NCBI RefSeq assembly: GCF_007671685.1
Contig: NZ_VCNL01000002.1
Span: forward strand, 558,001 to 622,000
Source of the DNA: Halorubrum salsamenti
Lineage (GTDB): Archaea > Halobacteriota > Halobacteria > Halobacteriales > Haloferacaceae
Reading direction: 5' to 3'
DNA length: 64,000 bases
This document shows positions 17,516 to 26,870 of the stretch, piece by piece. Position numbers and translations under genes: made by a program. How positions within the stretch are numbered: position 1 is the first letter of the stretch; every line of letters starts with the position of its first letter. The notes under the pieces were generated by a model. It had not been told where the DNA came from, did no database searches, and saw nothing but the letters and a program-made list of their open reading frames with translations.

Positions 17516-18871
17516 ATGGTAGACGTCGCGATCTCCGTCACGCGGGTGGTCGCGGCGCTCGTGTTGGTCGCCCTGAACGGCTTCTTCGTCGCCTCCGAGT
17601 TCGCGTTCGTCCGCGTCCGCTCCACCTCGGTCGAGCAGCTGGTCGAGGAGGGCCGCCCCGGTTCGGGGGCCCTGCAGGACGTAATGGGGAGCCTCGACGA
17701 CTACCTCGCGGCGACGCAGCTCGGGATCACGCTCGCGTCGCTCGCGCTCGGGTGGGTCGGCGAACCGGCGATCGTGGCGCTGATCGAGCCGGCGCTCGGA
17801 CCGCTGCTCCCCGCGAACCTCGTCCACCTCGTCGCGTTCGCGATCGGGTTCAGCATCATCACGTTCCTCCACGTCGTGTTCGGGGAGCTGGCGCCGAAGA
17901 CGATCGCCATCGCGCAGGCGGAGCGCGTCGCGATGTTCTTAGCGCCCCCGATGAAGGTCTCCTACTACCTGTTCTCCCCCGGTATCGTCGTGTTCAACGG
18001 GGCGGCCAACGCCTTCACGCGCATGCTCGGCGTCCCGCCGGCCTCGGAGACGGACGAGACGATGGAGGAACGCGAGATCCGCCGCGTGCTCGCGCGCTCC
18101 GGCGAGGCGGGGCACGTCGCCGACGCCGAGGTCGAGATGATCGACGCCGTCTTCGAGCTCGACGACACCGTGGTCCGAGAGGCGATGGTCCCCCGACCGG
18201 ACGTGACCAGCGTTCCGGCCGACGCGGACCTCGCGGCGATCCGCGCGACCGTGCTGGACGCGGGTCACACCCGGTATCCGGTGGTGGCGGCCGACGACGC
18301 GGACCGCGTGGTCGGCTTCGTCGACGTGAAGGACGTGTTGCGCGCGGGCGAGGAGGGCGACGAGTCGGTCACGGCCGCCGACCTCGCGCGCGATCTCGTG
18401 GTCGTCCCGGAGACCACGTCGCTGAGCGACCTCCTCGTGCAGTTCCGCGACGAGCACCGTCAGATGGCCGCGGTCGTCGACGAGTGGGGGGCCTTCGAGG
18501 GGATCGCCACCGTCGAGGACACGGTCGAGGCGCTCGTCGGCGAGCTCCGCGACGGGTTCGACGCCGCGGGCGGCGAGCACGCGGTCCGGAAGACCGGAGC
18601 GGGAGCCTACGAGGCCGACGGCTCGGTCTCGCTGTCCGTCGTCAACGACGCGCTCGGCACCGACTTCGACGGCGACGGGTTCGAGACGCTCGGCGGGCTC
18701 GTCCTCGACCGGCTCGGTCGCACCCCGGAGGCCGGGGATACGGTCTCGGCCGACGACTACGCCTTCGAGGTCACGGCCGTCGACGGCGCCCGCATCTCGA
18801 CGGTCCGGATCGAGGAGGCCGGCGAGGCCGGTGACGGTGGCAACGACAGCGAGCGCAAGGGCGGCGAGTAA
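17516..18871 (+). CDS. hemolysin-type CNNM/CorC transporter (HlyC/CorC family)
   Basis: The 451-residue protein has the CNNM membrane domain (residues about 1-180, with four hydrophobic segments and the ELAPKTIAIA signature near 125). A pair of CBS domains follows (about 200-325, with MVPRPDVTSVPA). The CorC_HlyC domain (about 345-430) contains DGSVSLSVVNDALG. Relatives transport or sense Mg2+ or related cations. A GGAGG five bases before the ATG at 17516 supports that start. The C-terminal tail is Gly/Glu-rich. Confidence 0.9.
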   Translation: MVDVAISVTRVVAALVLVALNGFFVASEFAFVRVRSTSVEQLVEEGRPGSGALQDVMGSLDDYLAATQLGITLASLALGWVGEPAIVALIEPALGPLLPANLVHLVAFAIGFSIITFLHVVFGELAPKTIAIAQAERVAMFLAPPMKVSYYLFSPGIVVFNGAANAFTRMLGVPPASETDETMEEREIRRVLARSGEAGHVADAEVEMIDAVFELDDTVVREAMVPRPDVTSVPADADLAAIRATVLDAGHTRYPVVAADDADRVVGFVDVKDVLRAGEEGDESVTAADLARDLVVVPETTSLSDLLVQFRDEHRQMAAVVDEWGAFEGIATVEDTVEALVGELRDGFDAAGGEHAVRKTGAGAYEADGSVSLSVVNDALGTDFDGDGFETLGGLVLDRLGRTPEAGDTVSADDYAFEVTAVDGARISTVRIEEAGEAGDGGNDSERKGGE

Positions 18872-19024
18872 ACTACCCCGCCCTACTCGCTCGCTTCGCT
18901 CGCTCCTTGAGGTCGGAGGCTCCACCTCGTATTATGCTGAGGCCGGTCGGCCCCCTACCGACCGCTTCCCCTCCGGCGCGAACCGCCGCGGCCCTTTTTA
19001 TCCGCAGGCCGCGACTGTGGGCGT

Positions 19025-19906
19025 ATGTTCGACCGCATTCTGTTCCCGACCGACGGCAGCGACGGGGCGAGCGCCGCGCTCGACCACGTCCTCGATCTGG
19101 CGGCCGACTACGACGCCACCGTCCACGTCCTCAACGTCGCCGACACGACCCACGACAGCGTCACGCGGATCGGCGGCGAGGTCGTGGACGTGCTCGAACG
19201 GGAGGGCGAAGAGGTCGTGGAGGCGGCCGCGGAGCGCGCCGCCGACAGCGGGGTCGAGGCGGTGACCGAGGTGCTGCAGGGCGGCGTCGCCGAGACGATC
19301 GTCACGTACGCCGAGGAGTACGGGATCGACCTCGTCGTCATGCCGACCCGCGGTCGCACGGGGTTCGACCGCCTGCTCCTCGGGAGCACCACCGAGCGCG
19401 TCGTCCGAGAGTCGACGGTGCCGGTACTCAGCGTCCGCCCCGACGGCGAGGTGATGCGGTATCCCTACCGGAACGTCCTCGTGCCGACCGACGGGAGCGC
19501 GCGCGCCGGCGACGCCCTCGATCGGGCGCTGGCGCTCGCCGACCGCGCGGGCGCGACGGTCCACGTCCTCTCCGTCGTCGACGTCGGGACCGTCGGGAGG
19601 GAGGGTTACTCGGGCGTGGACACGCTTGTCGAGGGCGCCGAGCGGACGGTCGCGGAGGCGGCGGCGACCGCAGAGGAGGCCGGCGTCGAGGCGGTCGAGG
19701 CGGTCGAGGTCGGGTCCTCCGCGGCGCGGGGGATCCAGTCGTACGTCGACGAGAACGACATCGATCTGGTCGTCATGGGGACGCAGGGGCGGACCGGCGT
19801 CGAGCGGTACCTCCTCGGGAGCGTCGCCGAACGCACCGTCCGCACGTCCCCGGTACCGGTGTTGACGGTCCCGGACCCGGACGACGAGGCGGGTGGCGAG
19901 GACTGA
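19025..19906 (+). CDS. tandem universal stress protein
   Basis: The 293-residue protein consists of two UspA domains (about 1-140 and 150-287). Each ends in an ATP-binding signature: MPTRGRTGFDRLLLGSTTERV in the first, MGTQGRTGVERYLLGSVAERT in the second. Each begins with a FPTDGS- or VPTDGS-like strand. USPs bind ATP or AMP and help cells endure stress. TTTTTATC ending near 19001 sits about 26 bases before the ATG, so the message is predicted leaderless. Confidence 0.9.
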   Translation: MFDRILFPTDGSDGASAALDHVLDLAADYDATVHVLNVADTTHDSVTRIGGEVVDVLEREGEEVVEAAAERAADSGVEAVTEVLQGGVAETIVTYAEEYGIDLVVMPTRGRTGFDRLLLGSTTERVVRESTVPVLSVRPDGEVMRYPYRNVLVPTDGSARAGDALDRALALADRAGATVHVLSVVDVGTVGREGYSGVDTLVEGAERTVAEAAATAEEAGVEAVEAVEVGSSAARGIQSYVDENDIDLVVMGTQGRTGVERYLLGSVAERTVRTSPVPVLTVPDPDDEAGGED

Positions 19907-20014
19907 TTCGGCCCCCGATCTCCACCTCGCGGTTCCGCCGATCCCGCTCCCCTCCATCACCGCCGCGTCTGACGCCGCGGTAGGTTTACGGGCGTTCCGT
20001 CCGACGGACTGTGC

Positions 20015-20911
20015 ATGAGAGTGCTGGTTGCCGGCGGAACCGGATTCATCGGGTCGTACCTCTGTCGCGCGCTCGCGGACGCAGGTCACGAGGTGACGGC
20101 CCTCTCGCGATCGCCGAGCGACACTCCGGAAGGGGTCGTCTCCGCGACGGGCGACGTCACCGATTACGACTCGATCGCCGGGGCGGTCGAGGGACAGGAC
20201 GCGGTGGTGAACCTCGTCGCGCTCTCGCCGCTGTTCGAGCCGAAGGGCGGGAACGTCATGCACGACCGGATCCACCGCGGCGGCACGGAGAGCCTCGTGC
20301 GCGCCGCCGAGGAGAGCGACGCCCAGCGGTTCGTCCAGCTGAGCGCGCTCGGCGCCGACCCCGACGGCGACACCGCCTACATCCGCGCGAAGGGCGAGGC
20401 CGAGGAGATCGTCCGCGAGAGCGGCCTCGACTGGACGGTCTTCCGTCCCTCGGTCGTCTTCGGCGAGGGCGGCGAGTTCGTCTCTTTCACCAAGCGGCTG
20501 AAGGGGATGTTTGCGCCCGGTGTCCCCCTGTACCCGCTGCCCGGCGGCGGGAAGACCCGCTTCCAGCCGATCCACGTCGAGGACCTCGTCCCGATGCTTG
20601 TCGCGGCGCTCGAAGGCGACGAGCACGTCGGCGAGACGTACGAGGTCGGCGGGCCGGAGGTCCTGACCCTGCGCGAGGTGACCGACCTCGTGTACGAGGC
20701 GGAGCAGAAGGGCGTCACGATCATCCCACTACCGATGCCGCTCGCCCGGATCGGGCTCGGCGTGCTCGGCGCCGTCCCGGGGTTCCCGATGGGGCCCGAC
20801 CAGTACCGATCGCTGAAGTTCGACAACACGACCGCCGACAACGACGTCGGGGCGTTCGGCGTCGCCCCCGCAGAACTGACCACCCTCGGGGAGCATCTCG
20901 GGGTGGAGTGA
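20015..20911 (+). CDS. NDUFA9-like NAD(P)-binding epimerase family protein
   Basis: The 298-residue product is an extended short-chain dehydrogenase with GGTGFIGSYLC at residues 7-17. YIRAKGEAEEI replaces the usual YxxxK, as in atypical SDRs related to the NDUFA9 subunit of complex I. A C-terminal GGPEVLTLREVTDLV segment follows. It probably binds NAD(P)H as sensor or structural protein. GGTTTACG about 29 bases upstream fits a leaderless start at 20015. Confidence 0.82.
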   Translation: MRVLVAGGTGFIGSYLCRALADAGHEVTALSRSPSDTPEGVVSATGDVTDYDSIAGAVEGQDAVVNLVALSPLFEPKGGNVMHDRIHRGGTESLVRAAEESDAQRFVQLSALGADPDGDTAYIRAKGEAEEIVRESGLDWTVFRPSVVFGEGGEFVSFTKRLKGMFAPGVPLYPLPGGGKTRFQPIHVEDLVPMLVAALEGDEHVGETYEVGGPEVLTLREVTDLVYEAEQKGVTIIPLPMPLARIGLGVLGAVPGFPMGPDQYRSLKFDNTTADNDVGAFGVAPAELTTLGEHLGVE

Positions 20912-21041
20912 TGGCGGCGACCACCGCGGCGCCGCGAGCCCGATTCGGGGGACAGCGGCGCCCCGCGAGCGCCGACGCGAGCGCCGCCCGGGCGTTCGTG
21001 TCAGCGAGCGGAATATCAGGGGTAATAACGGCAACCGAAGG

Positions 21042-21049
21042 TTTAAATA
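21042..21049 (+). promoter_or_regulatory. TATA box of cetZ
   Basis: TTTAAATA predicts transcription start near 21072, leaving a leader of about 20 bases with GGAGG at 21080-21085. Unlike most genes here, cetZ thus appears to use a Shine-Dalgarno leader. Confidence 0.65.
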
Positions 21050-21092
21050 CGCGATCACGTTCTGTTCATTTCAAACGCGGAGGGAGCACACG

Positions 21093-22271
21093 ATGAAACT
21101 TGCAATGATCGGATTCGGACAGGCGGGGGGGAAAGTTGTCGACAAATTCCTGGAGTACGACAAGCGGACGGGGTCGGAGATCGTCCGCGCGGCCGCGGCC
21201 GTCAACACGGCCAAGGCCGATCTCATGGGCCTCGAGCACATCTCCGAGGACCAGCGCGTGCTCATCGGCCAGTCCCGGGTGAAGGGGCACGGCGTCGGCG
21301 CGGACAACGAACTCGGCGCGGAGATCGCCGAGGAGGACATCGACGAGGTGCAGGGCGCCATCGACTCGATCCCGGTCCACGAGGTCGACGCGTTCCTCGT
21401 CGTCTCCGGCCTCGGCGGCGGCACCGGCTCCGGCGGCGCGCCGGTGCTCGCGAAACACCTCAAGCGGATCTACACCGAGCCCGTCTACGGGCTCGGCATC
21501 CTGCCGGGCAGCGACGAGGGCGGTATCTACACCCTCAACGCGGCCCGCTCGTTCCAGACGTTCGTCCGCGAGGTGGACAACCTGATGGTGTTCGACAACG
21601 ACGCCTGGCGGAAGACCGGCGAGTCCGTGCAGGGCGGCTACGAGGAGATCAACGAGGAGATCGTTCGGCGGTTCGGCATTCTCTTCGGCGCCGGCGAGGT
21701 CCAGCAGGGCCAAGAGGTCGCCGAGAGCGTCGTCGACTCCTCCGAGATCATCAACACGCTCTCCGGCGGCGGCGTCTCCACGGTCGGCTACGCCGAAGAG
21801 GAGGTCGAAGAGCGCACCTCCGGCGGGCTGCTCTCGCGGCTCCGCGACGACAGCGGCGGTGACGAACTCGACAGCGCCCACACCACGAACCGGATCACCA
21901 GCCTCGTCCGGAAGGCGGCGCTGGGGCGTCTCACGCTCCCCTGTGAGATCGAAGGGGCCGAGCGCGCCCTGCTCGTACTCGCGGGGCCGCCGGAGTACCT
22001 CAACCGGAAAGGTATCGAGCGCGGCCGGAAGTGGCTCGAAGAGCAGACCGGCTCGATGGAAGTCCGCGGCGGGGACTACCCCTACCGCGGCGCCGGCTTC
22101 GTCGCGACCGTCATCCTGCTCGCGGGCGTCACCAACGTCCCGCGGATCAAGGAACTCCAGCAGGTCGCCATCGAGGCGCAGGACAACCTCGACGAGATCC
22201 GCGAGGAGAGCGACGAGAACCTCGACGACCTCGTCAGCGACGACGGCGACGAGCTCGAATCGCTGTTCTGA
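21093..22271 (+). CDS. cetZ: CetZ tubulin-like cytoskeletal GTPase
   Basis: The 392-residue protein starts MKLAMIGFGQAGGKVVDKF and has the tubulin/FtsZ G-box GLGGGTGSGGAP near residue 110. The T7 loop NDAWRKTGESV, a C-terminal domain ending YRGAGFVATV and a short acidic tail mark it as CetZ rather than FtsZ. CetZ1 controls cell shape and motility in Haloferax. Length and tail resemble the CetZ1 group. It sits alone upstream of the F420 genes. Confidence 0.92.
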   Translation: MKLAMIGFGQAGGKVVDKFLEYDKRTGSEIVRAAAAVNTAKADLMGLEHISEDQRVLIGQSRVKGHGVGADNELGAEIAEEDIDEVQGAIDSIPVHEVDAFLVVSGLGGGTGSGGAPVLAKHLKRIYTEPVYGLGILPGSDEGGIYTLNAARSFQTFVREVDNLMVFDNDAWRKTGESVQGGYEEINEEIVRRFGILFGAGEVQQGQEVAESVVDSSEIINTLSGGGVSTVGYAEEEVEERTSGGLLSRLRDDSGGDELDSAHTTNRITSLVRKAALGRLTLPCEIEGAERALLVLAGPPEYLNRKGIERGRKWLEEQTGSMEVRGGDYPYRGAGFVATVILLAGVTNVPRIKELQQVAIEAQDNLDEIREESDENLDDLVSDDGDELESLF

Positions 22272-22285
22272 GGCGCTCCCTCCCG

Positions 22286-22963
22286 ATGGAGGTCCTCGTT
22301 CCGTTTTCGACCGACCGCCCGAAGTCCCGACTCTCCACAGTCCTCACGCCCGACGAGCGCGCTCGGTTCGCGCGGGCGATGCTCCGGGACGTGCTCGATG
22401 CGATCGACGAGGCGGGCGGCGAACCGCGGGTGCTGGCGACCGGCGCGGTCGACGCCGATCTCCCCTGCCCGGCGACCGTCGACGACCGCTCCCTGACTGA
22501 CGCGGTCAACGCGGCGCTGGACGAGAGACTCGGGGGCGGCGGGGAAGCGGGCGACGCCGCCGAGCGCGTCGCGGTCGTCATGGCCGACCTCGCGCTCGCC
22601 ACGCCGGACGCCCTGCGAGACCTGTTCGCGGCCGGCCGCGAGGCCGAGATCGCGATCGCCCCCGGCCGCGGCGGCGGGACGAACGCCTTCGTCGCTAGCC
22701 ACCCGGCGTTCCGAGTCGACTACCACGGCGCCTCCTACCTCGATCACCGCCGGATCGCCGACGATGTCGGCGCGAGCGTCCGCGTCGTCGACTCCCACCG
22801 GCTCGCGACGGACGTGGATGAACCGGCCGATCTCGCGGAGCTGCTGATCCACGCCGAGGCGGACGACGGCGACAGCAAGAGTCAGAGAGCGGCGCGCTGG
22901 CTCCGCGACGCCGGCTTCGCGCTCGACACGACGGACGGGCGGGTCGGCGTCGAGCGGGAGTAG
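22286..22963 (+). CDS. cofC: 2-phospho-L-lactate guanylyltransferase
   Basis: The 225-residue product begins MEVLVPFSTDRPKSRLSTVL, a nucleotidyltransferase N-terminus with the Lys-Ser-Arg substrate loop. It also holds VVMADLALATPD (metal-binding Asp) near residue 95 and PGRGGGTNAF near 130. It activates phospholactate (or a related acid) with GTP for coenzyme F420. It lies immediately after cetZ and before cofG. Confidence 0.9.
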   Translation: MEVLVPFSTDRPKSRLSTVLTPDERARFARAMLRDVLDAIDEAGGEPRVLATGAVDADLPCPATVDDRSLTDAVNAALDERLGGGGEAGDAAERVAVVMADLALATPDALRDLFAAGREAEIAIAPGRGGGTNAFVASHPAFRVDYHGASYLDHRRIADDVGASVRVVDSHRLATDVDEPADLAELLIHAEADDGDSKSQRAARWLRDAGFALDTTDGRVGVERE

Positions 22964-23038
22964 CCGGGGAGTCGGGTCGGGCGCGAAGCCGGCGCGGTCA
23001 GATCCGCGACCGCGATCCTTTTTGAGTTCCCACCGAGA

Positions 23039-24220
23039 GTGACGAACGTGTTCGCGGCCGCCGAGGAGTACGGGATCGAGATCGAGCCCGACGCGGAGCG
23101 CGTCGAGCGGCTGCTCTCGGTCACCCCCGACGACGTCGAGCCCGCCGATCGGCTCACGTTCGCCCGGAACGTCTTCGTCCCGCTGACGACCGCGTGCCGG
23201 TACACCTGCACGTACTGCACCTACTACGACGTACCCGGGGAGGCGTCGCTGCTGTCGCCCGAGGAGGTCAGGCGGCGCTGTCGCGTCGGGGCCGACGCCG
23301 GCTGCACGGAGGCGCTGTTCACCTTCGGGGACGAGCCGGACGACCGGTACACCGCGGTCCACGACCAGCTCGACGAGTGGGGGTACGACTCGATCCTGGA
23401 GTACCTCTACCGAGCCTGCGAGATCGCCTTGGAGGAGGGGCTCTTACCCCACTCGAACCCCGGCGATCTCACGGAGGCGGCGTTCGCCGACCTCCGCGAG
23501 GTGAACGCCTCGATGGGCGTCATGCTGGAGACGACCGCCGACGTCGACGCGCACGGCGGCGGCCGCCGGAAGACCCCCGGCCAGCGGCTCAACACGATCC
23601 GCGCCGCGGGGCGGCGGGGCGTCCCCTTCACGACCGGTATCCTCGTCGGCATCGGCGAGGACTGGCGCGACCGCGCGGAGAGCCTGCTCGCGATCCGCGA
23701 GCTTCACGAGCGGCACGGCCACGTCCAGGAGGTGATCGTCCAGAACGTCGTCCCGAACGAGCGGTCGGACTTCGAGAGGCCCGATCTGGCGACGATGCGC
23801 CGGGTCGTCGCGATGGCGCGGGCCGCGCTCCCGTCCGAGGTGTCGGTGCAGGTGCCCCCGAACCTCTCGCCCGCGGCCGACCTCGTCGACTGCGGCATCG
23901 ACGACCTCGGCGGCGTCTCCCCCGTCACCGACGACTACGTCAACCCGGACTACGCGTGGCCCGACCTCGACGGGCTCCGGGCGGTCGCCGACGCGGGCGG
24001 GATGCCCCTGCGCGAGCGGCTCCCGACCTACGCTCGGTTCCTTCCCGACGGTCTCAGGCCGGCCGGCGCCGCTCCCGCCCCGGGACCGTCGAACCGCGAC
24101 GCGTGGCTCCCGCCGGCGGTCCGCGACCGGATCCGCGCGGACGACCCGCACGGGCGGCGGCTCCGGGGCGTCGCCCGGGGCGACGGCCCCCTCGATCCTC
24201 GGCCGGCGCGCGGCGACTGA
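23039..24220 (+). CDS. cofG: FO synthase subunit, radical SAM (CofG)
   Basis: The 393-residue product holds the radical-SAM cluster motif CRYTCTYC (CxxxCxxC) near residue 53. Later come TFGDEPDDRY, HSNPGDL, KTPGQRLNTI and QVPPNLSP, as in CofG. With CofH it makes the deazaflavin FO from tyrosine and a ribityl-pyrimidine. The first start is GTG at 23039. GTG at 23048 fits a leaderless message better, because a CTTTTTG TATA box lies near 23021. It forms an F420 pair with cofC. The tail is Arg/Pro-rich. Confidence 0.92.
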   Translation: MTNVFAAAEEYGIEIEPDAERVERLLSVTPDDVEPADRLTFARNVFVPLTTACRYTCTYCTYYDVPGEASLLSPEEVRRRCRVGADAGCTEALFTFGDEPDDRYTAVHDQLDEWGYDSILEYLYRACEIALEEGLLPHSNPGDLTEAAFADLREVNASMGVMLETTADVDAHGGGRRKTPGQRLNTIRAAGRRGVPFTTGILVGIGEDWRDRAESLLAIRELHERHGHVQEVIVQNVVPNERSDFERPDLATMRRVVAMARAALPSEVSVQVPPNLSPAADLVDCGIDDLGGVSPVTDDYVNPDYAWPDLDGLRAVADAGGMPLRERLPTYARFLPDGLRPAGAAPAPGPSNRDAWLPPAVRDRIRADDPHGRRLRGVARGDGPLDPRPARGD

Positions 24221-24324
24221 AGTGAGGGGCGCGCGGCGACTGTGCCCGCCACTCTGCGCCGATCGAGCGCGGTGCCGAACGGAGCGATCGGTCCCGCAGA
24301 AACAACTGCGCTGCCAGTACCTTC

Positions 24325-24332
24325 TTTAAATA
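24325..24332 (+). promoter_or_regulatory. TATA box of the mechanosensitive channel gene
   Basis: TTTAAATA is centred 25 bases before the ATG at 24353. That sets a leaderless start there and excludes upstream in-frame codons. Confidence 0.7.
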
Positions 24333-24352
24333 CCCCTCCGAATGGGTGGACG

Positions 24353-25213
24353 ATGCTACCACTACAGTTCGGACTGTCGGGACTGGCGGCGACGGCCGCC
24401 GGATTCCTGCTCACCGTGCTCCTGTTCGTCGTCGGGTTCACCGCCACCCTGTTGATCGGGAAAGCGGTCTTCGTGCCCGGCGTGGAGCGGGCGATCGAAT
24501 CGAGAGGGTTAGAGGAGGCGGTCCGCAGTCTCGCGTCGAGCGTCGCGAACGCGGTCGTCTGGGTCGCCGCGGTCGCGATCGGGTTCACGATCGCCGGCTA
24601 CGGCGCGTTCCTCTCGGCGTTCGCCGTCTTCGGCGGCGCCATCGCGCTCGCGGTCGGCTTCGCCGCACAGGACCTGCTCGGGAACTTCGTCGCCGGGATC
24701 TTCATCCTGAAGGACAAGCCGTTCGAGGTCGGCGACTGGATCGAGTGGGACGGCAACGCGGGCCGCGTCGAGGACATCGACCTGCGGGTCTCGCGCGTCC
24801 GCACCTTCGACAACGAGCGGATCACGGTACCGAACGGCGATCTGGCGAACAACGCCGTCACCAACCCGGTCGCCTACGAGACGCTCCGCCAGAAGTTCGT
24901 CTTCGGGATCGGCTACGAGGACGACATCGCCGAGGCCACCGACATCATCGTCGAGAAGGCCGAGGCGCACGAGGCGATCCTCGACGACCCCGCGCCCTCG
25001 GTGCGGGTGGTCGAGCTGGGCGATTCGGCTGTGGGACTGCAGTCGCGCTGGTGGATCGACGAGCCCGATCGCGGGGACTTCGTCCGCGTGCGCTCCGAGT
25101 ACGTCACGGACGTGAAGGAGGCGTTCGACGACGCCGGCATCGACATGCCGTACGTCCACCGGCAGCTCACCGGCAGCGTCGAGGTCATCGAGTCGGTCGC
25201 GGCCGACGAGTAA
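24353..25213 (+). CDS. mscS: small-conductance mechanosensitive channel (MscS family)
   Basis: The 286-residue protein has three hydrophobic segments (about 8-32, 55-80 and 85-110). The third is the Gly/Ala-rich pore helix GGAIALAVGFAAQDLLGNFVAG. A beta domain with DWIEWDGNAGRVEDIDLR and ITVPNGDLANNAVTNP follows. Such channels open under osmotic downshock. The start is fixed by the TATA box. Confidence 0.9.
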   Translation: MLPLQFGLSGLAATAAGFLLTVLLFVVGFTATLLIGKAVFVPGVERAIESRGLEEAVRSLASSVANAVVWVAAVAIGFTIAGYGAFLSAFAVFGGAIALAVGFAAQDLLGNFVAGIFILKDKPFEVGDWIEWDGNAGRVEDIDLRVSRVRTFDNERITVPNGDLANNAVTNPVAYETLRQKFVFGIGYEDDIAEATDIIVEKAEAHEAILDDPAPSVRVVELGDSAVGLQSRWWIDEPDRGDFVRVRSEYVTDVKEAFDDAGIDMPYVHRQLTGSVEVIESVAADE

Positions 25214-25275
25214 CGCGCGAGCGGGCGCCCGGTTCCGCTTTTTAAGTGCCGTCGCCGACGACCGCGCACTCATTC

Positions 25276-25335
25276 ATGGGCGATCATCGGGACAGACGGA
25301 ACCACTTTTCACTCACCACCCGAAGGTACCACTAA
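25276..25335 (+). CDS. possible 19-codon upstream ORF before thiE
   Basis: An ATG at 25276 opens MGDHRDRRNHFSLTTRRYH and stops with TAA at 25333-25335, overlapping the thiE ATG by one base (TAATG). TTTTTAAG at 25238-25245 predicts transcription start near 25269, so this ORF would be the first start on the message. The competing view is that CCACTTTTCAC at 25302-25312 gives a leaderless thiE message without it. Confidence 0.35.
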   Translation: MGDHRDRRNHFSLTTRRYH

Positions 25336-25973
25336 TGAATCCCAGCGATTGGCGGGCGTACCTCGTGACGCAGGAGAGCCGATCGGCGGGTCGGGAGACG
25401 GCCGAGATCGTCGAGGCGGCGCTCGACGGCGGCGTCGACGCCGTCCAGATCCGCGAGAAGGGCCGGTCGGCACGGGAGCGCTACGACCTCGGTCGCCGGC
25501 TCCGCGGACTCACCGCCGACGCCGACGTTCCCCTCATCGTCAACGACCGGGTCGATCTGGCCGCCGCGGTCGACGCCGACGGCGTCCACCTCGGGCAGTC
25601 CGACCTGCCGGTCGCGGTCGCCCGCGACCGCCTCGGCGACGAGGCGTTCGTGGGCGTCTCGGCGTCGACGGTCTCGGAGGCGCGGGCGGCCGCCGACGCG
25701 GGCGCGGACTACCTCGGCGTCGGCGCGGTGTACGGGACCGACACGAAGGACGTGCCGGCGGAGACGAACGGGGTGGGCCCCGAGCGCGTCGCGGCGATCG
25801 CCGACGCAGTCGACCTCCCCGTGATCGGGATCGGCGGGATCGACGCCGACAACGCGGGCGCGGTCGCGGAGGCGGGCGCGGCCGGCGTGGCGGTCGTCTC
25901 TGCGATCACGGCTGCAGGCGATCCGCGCGCCGCGGCCGCGGAGATCCGGGAGGTGATCGGAGATGAGCGGTGA
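25335..25973 (+). CDS. thiE: thiamine-phosphate synthase
   Basis: The 212-residue product is a TIM barrel with VQIREKGRSARERYDLGRRL near residue 38, VNDRVDLAAAVDADGVHLGQ near 75 and VGIGGIDADNAG-like phosphate-binding loops near 160. It joins the pyrimidine and thiazole phosphates to thiamine phosphate. It overlaps thiM by 11 bases, so the pair forms a salvage and biosynthesis operon. No TPP riboswitch consensus is visible upstream. Confidence 0.93.
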   Translation: MNPSDWRAYLVTQESRSAGRETAEIVEAALDGGVDAVQIREKGRSARERYDLGRRLRGLTADADVPLIVNDRVDLAAAVDADGVHLGQSDLPVAVARDRLGDEAFVGVSASTVSEARAAADAGADYLGVGAVYGTDTKDVPAETNGVGPERVAAIADAVDLPVIGIGGIDADNAGAVAEAGAAGVAVVSAITAAGDPRAAAAEIREVIGDER

Positions 25974-26835
25974 GCCGACCGACGGTTCGAACGACGCCCC
26001 GATCGGCGGCGCGCTCGTCGCCGGTTCCCTGTCCGCGGTCGAGACGGCCGCGCCGCTGGTGCACCACCTGACCAACGACGTGACGACGAGCGAGACCGCG
26101 AACGTCACGCTCCACTGGGGCGGGCTCCCGGTGATGGCCGACGCCCCGGCGGAGGCGGGCGACATGGCCGCCGGCGCGGACGCGGTCGTGATCAACACCG
26201 GGACGGCGTCGACGACCGACGTCGACGCCATGGTCGACGCGGGCCGACGCGCGAACGAGGCGGGCGTCCCGGTCGTGCTCGATCCGGTGGGGTACGGGGC
26301 CACGCCGCACCGCGTCGAGTCGGTCGGGAGGCTGCTGGACGCGGTAGCGTTCGACATCATAAAAGGGAACGCCGGAGAGGTCCGCGGGCTCGCCGGCGAG
26401 GAGGCGACGGTTCGCGGGGTCGAGTCCGTGGGTGGGAGCGACGCCGGCGTCCCGGAGGCGGCGCGGGCGCTCGCCGCGGAGACCGGGGCGGTCGTCGTCG
26501 CGTCCGGCCCGACGGACGTCGTCGCCGACGGCGAACGGGCGTACGAGCTGTCGGTCGGCCACGAGCGCATGGGCTCGTTCGTCGGGTCGGGCTGTATGCT
26601 CGCGAGCACGCTCGGCACGTTCTCGGCGGTCGTCGGGGGAGACGATGGAGGGGCGGACGCGACGACCGAGGCCGCGCTCGCCGCGTGCGCCGCGTACGGG
26701 TTCGCCGGGGAGCGCGCCGCGGCGGGCGACCCCGCGGGACCGGCGAGCTACCGGACGTCGTTCATGGACGCGGTGGCCGCGCTGGCGTCGGAACGACCGG
26801 CGCTCGACGTGGCGTCGCGGATCGAACGGGTCTGA
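25963..26835 (+). CDS. thiM: hydroxyethylthiazole kinase
   Basis: The 290-residue product has the ribokinase-like ThiM motifs VHHLTNDVTTSETANVTLHWGG (about 29-50), VLDPVGYGATPHR near 105, FDIIKGNAGEV near 130 and the anion-hole SFVGSGCMLASTLG with catalytic Cys near 208. It phosphorylates the thiazole alcohol for ThiE. An acidic low-complexity loop lies near residue 228. It is translationally coupled to thiE through overlap. Confidence 0.92.
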   Translation: MSGEPTDGSNDAPIGGALVAGSLSAVETAAPLVHHLTNDVTTSETANVTLHWGGLPVMADAPAEAGDMAAGADAVVINTGTASTTDVDAMVDAGRRANEAGVPVVLDPVGYGATPHRVESVGRLLDAVAFDIIKGNAGEVRGLAGEEATVRGVESVGGSDAGVPEAARALAAETGAVVVASGPTDVVADGERAYELSVGHERMGSFVGSGCMLASTLGTFSAVVGGDDGGADATTEAALAACAAYGFAGERAAAGDPAGPASYRTSFMDAVAALASERPALDVASRIERV

Positions 26836-26870
26836 ACCTGACAGGAGTAGTCGGTCGTTTCGAGGGCCGC

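Noticed and set aside
18886..18915. Repeat or attachment site in CTCGCTCGCTTCGCTCGCTC
   Set aside because: It is a common low-complexity haloarchaeal hairpin near gene ends, better read as a possible terminator-like structure.
25246..25334. Possible TPP riboswitch upstream of thiE
   Set aside because: The conserved CTGAGA and ACCCTTTGAACCTGATC-like blocks are missing and the leader is too short.
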